5,797 nt of DNA from positions 1 to 5,797 of the forward strand of contig CAZPHI010000085.1 in the NCBI GenBank assembly GCA_964586425.1, written 5' to 3'. How positions within the stretch are numbered: the first letter of the stretch is position 1; each line of letters opens with the position of its first letter. The notes under the pieces were generated by a model. The model saw nothing but the letters and a program-made list of their open reading frames with translations, made no database searches and was not told the DNA's origin. Shown here one piece after another: positions 5,609 to 5,797 of the stretch. The DNA is from CAZPHI01 sp964586425 (GTDB lineage Bacteria; Bacillota; Clostridia; Lachnospirales; Lachnospiraceae). A program made the translations under genes and the position numbers.

Positions 5609-5637
5609 TTGACAAAACAGTCAGACTATGGTACAGT
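5609..5637 (+). promoter_or_regulatory. Sigma-A promoter pointing out of the window
   Basis: TTGACA (5609-5614), a 17-bp spacer and TACAGT (5632-5637) form a good vegetative promoter. The spacer contains the small dyad AGTC-A-GACT (5619-5627), a position where a repressor could bind. Transcription would start near 5644. No open frame of useful length follows before the window ends, so the target gene would lie to the right, with a leader of more than 150 bases. Confidence 0.6.
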
Positions 5638-5677
5638 TAAATGATAAAGGTTTCTTAAAAAAGTAGTAATAAGCATT

Positions 5678-5689
5678 AATTCATGAATT
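5678..5689. repeat. 12-bp perfect palindrome downstream of the promoter
   Basis: AATTCATGAATT is self-complementary and lies about 40 bases downstream of the -10 box at 5632-5637. It could be an operator, but 12-bp palindromes in AT-rich DNA also arise by chance. A further weak 6-bp hairpin (5700-5705 with 5712-5717) follows. I see no gene in the last 250 bases. Confidence 0.4.
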
Positions 5690-5797
5690 GATAACTATTT
5701 TTCTGATAATACAGAAATAAGTGAAGCTATATTTTTGCTTTTCACCATATCTGCTTTTAAAATGAATTAATAAAATACTTAAAAATTAAAGAAAGAC

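Noticed and set aside
5660..5755. Minus-strand short frames (MVKSKNIASLISVLSEK, then LSIHELMLITFL after a stop) as a broken regulator gene
   Set aside because: Stops interrupt it, there is no ribosome binding site, and no family motif is visible.

Overview
The window looks like a chromosomal segment of a low-GC Firmicute, probably an anaerobic Clostridia/Lachnospiraceae-type bacterium. The base composition is strongly AT-rich, there are strong AGGAGG/GGGAGG ribosome binding sites and TTGACA/TATAAT promoters, and the gene families (tandem P-II plus DUF1538, DUF1413, Crp/Fnr plus CoA-binding protein, YjdF) are common there. This placement is inference; no taxonomic marker is present. No rRNA, tRNA, CRISPR array or intact insertion sequence was found.

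Layout. Positions 20-56 hold an intrinsic terminator for a gene left of the window, followed by about 380 bases with no convincing gene. On the minus strand, 2948 down to 440 is a likely operon: a small DUF1413 protein with a strong promoter but almost no leader, then a DUF1538 membrane protein with a clear internal duplication, then a two-domain P-II-like regulator whose start overlaps the end of the DUF1538 gene. A very long hairpin (2633-2707) sits at the DUF1413/DUF1538 junction. Positions 3122-3167 hold a second, perfect 21-bp inverted repeat in the divergent intergenic region. On the plus strand, 3187-4832 carries an extended -10 promoter, a 61-aa single-span membrane protein, a 49-aa unknown protein, a Crp/Fnr regulator broken by two small indels, and an intact CoA-binding protein closed by a bidirectional terminator. 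Converging on that terminator from the right is the C-terminal remnant of an ABC-2-type permease (minus strand). Next on the plus strand is a yjdF gene behind a structured leader that can hide its ribosome binding site (a probable yjdF-type riboswitch), with a probable premature stop. The last 250 bases contain a good promoter pointing out of the window.

How it fits together. The DUF1538/P-II pair probably acts as a transporter with its dedicated P-II-type regulator, by analogy with AmtB-GlnK; the substrate is unknown. The Crp/Fnr region appears to be a small regulatory operon whose regulator has been lost or mis-sequenced. The right-hand third shows decay (cut-down permease, shortened yjdF). 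The most interesting points for follow-up are the 34-bp hairpin made from an inverted copy of the DUF1413 3' end, the near-leaderless DUF1413 transcript, the yjdF leader switch, and the net -3 double frameshift in the Crp/Fnr gene.
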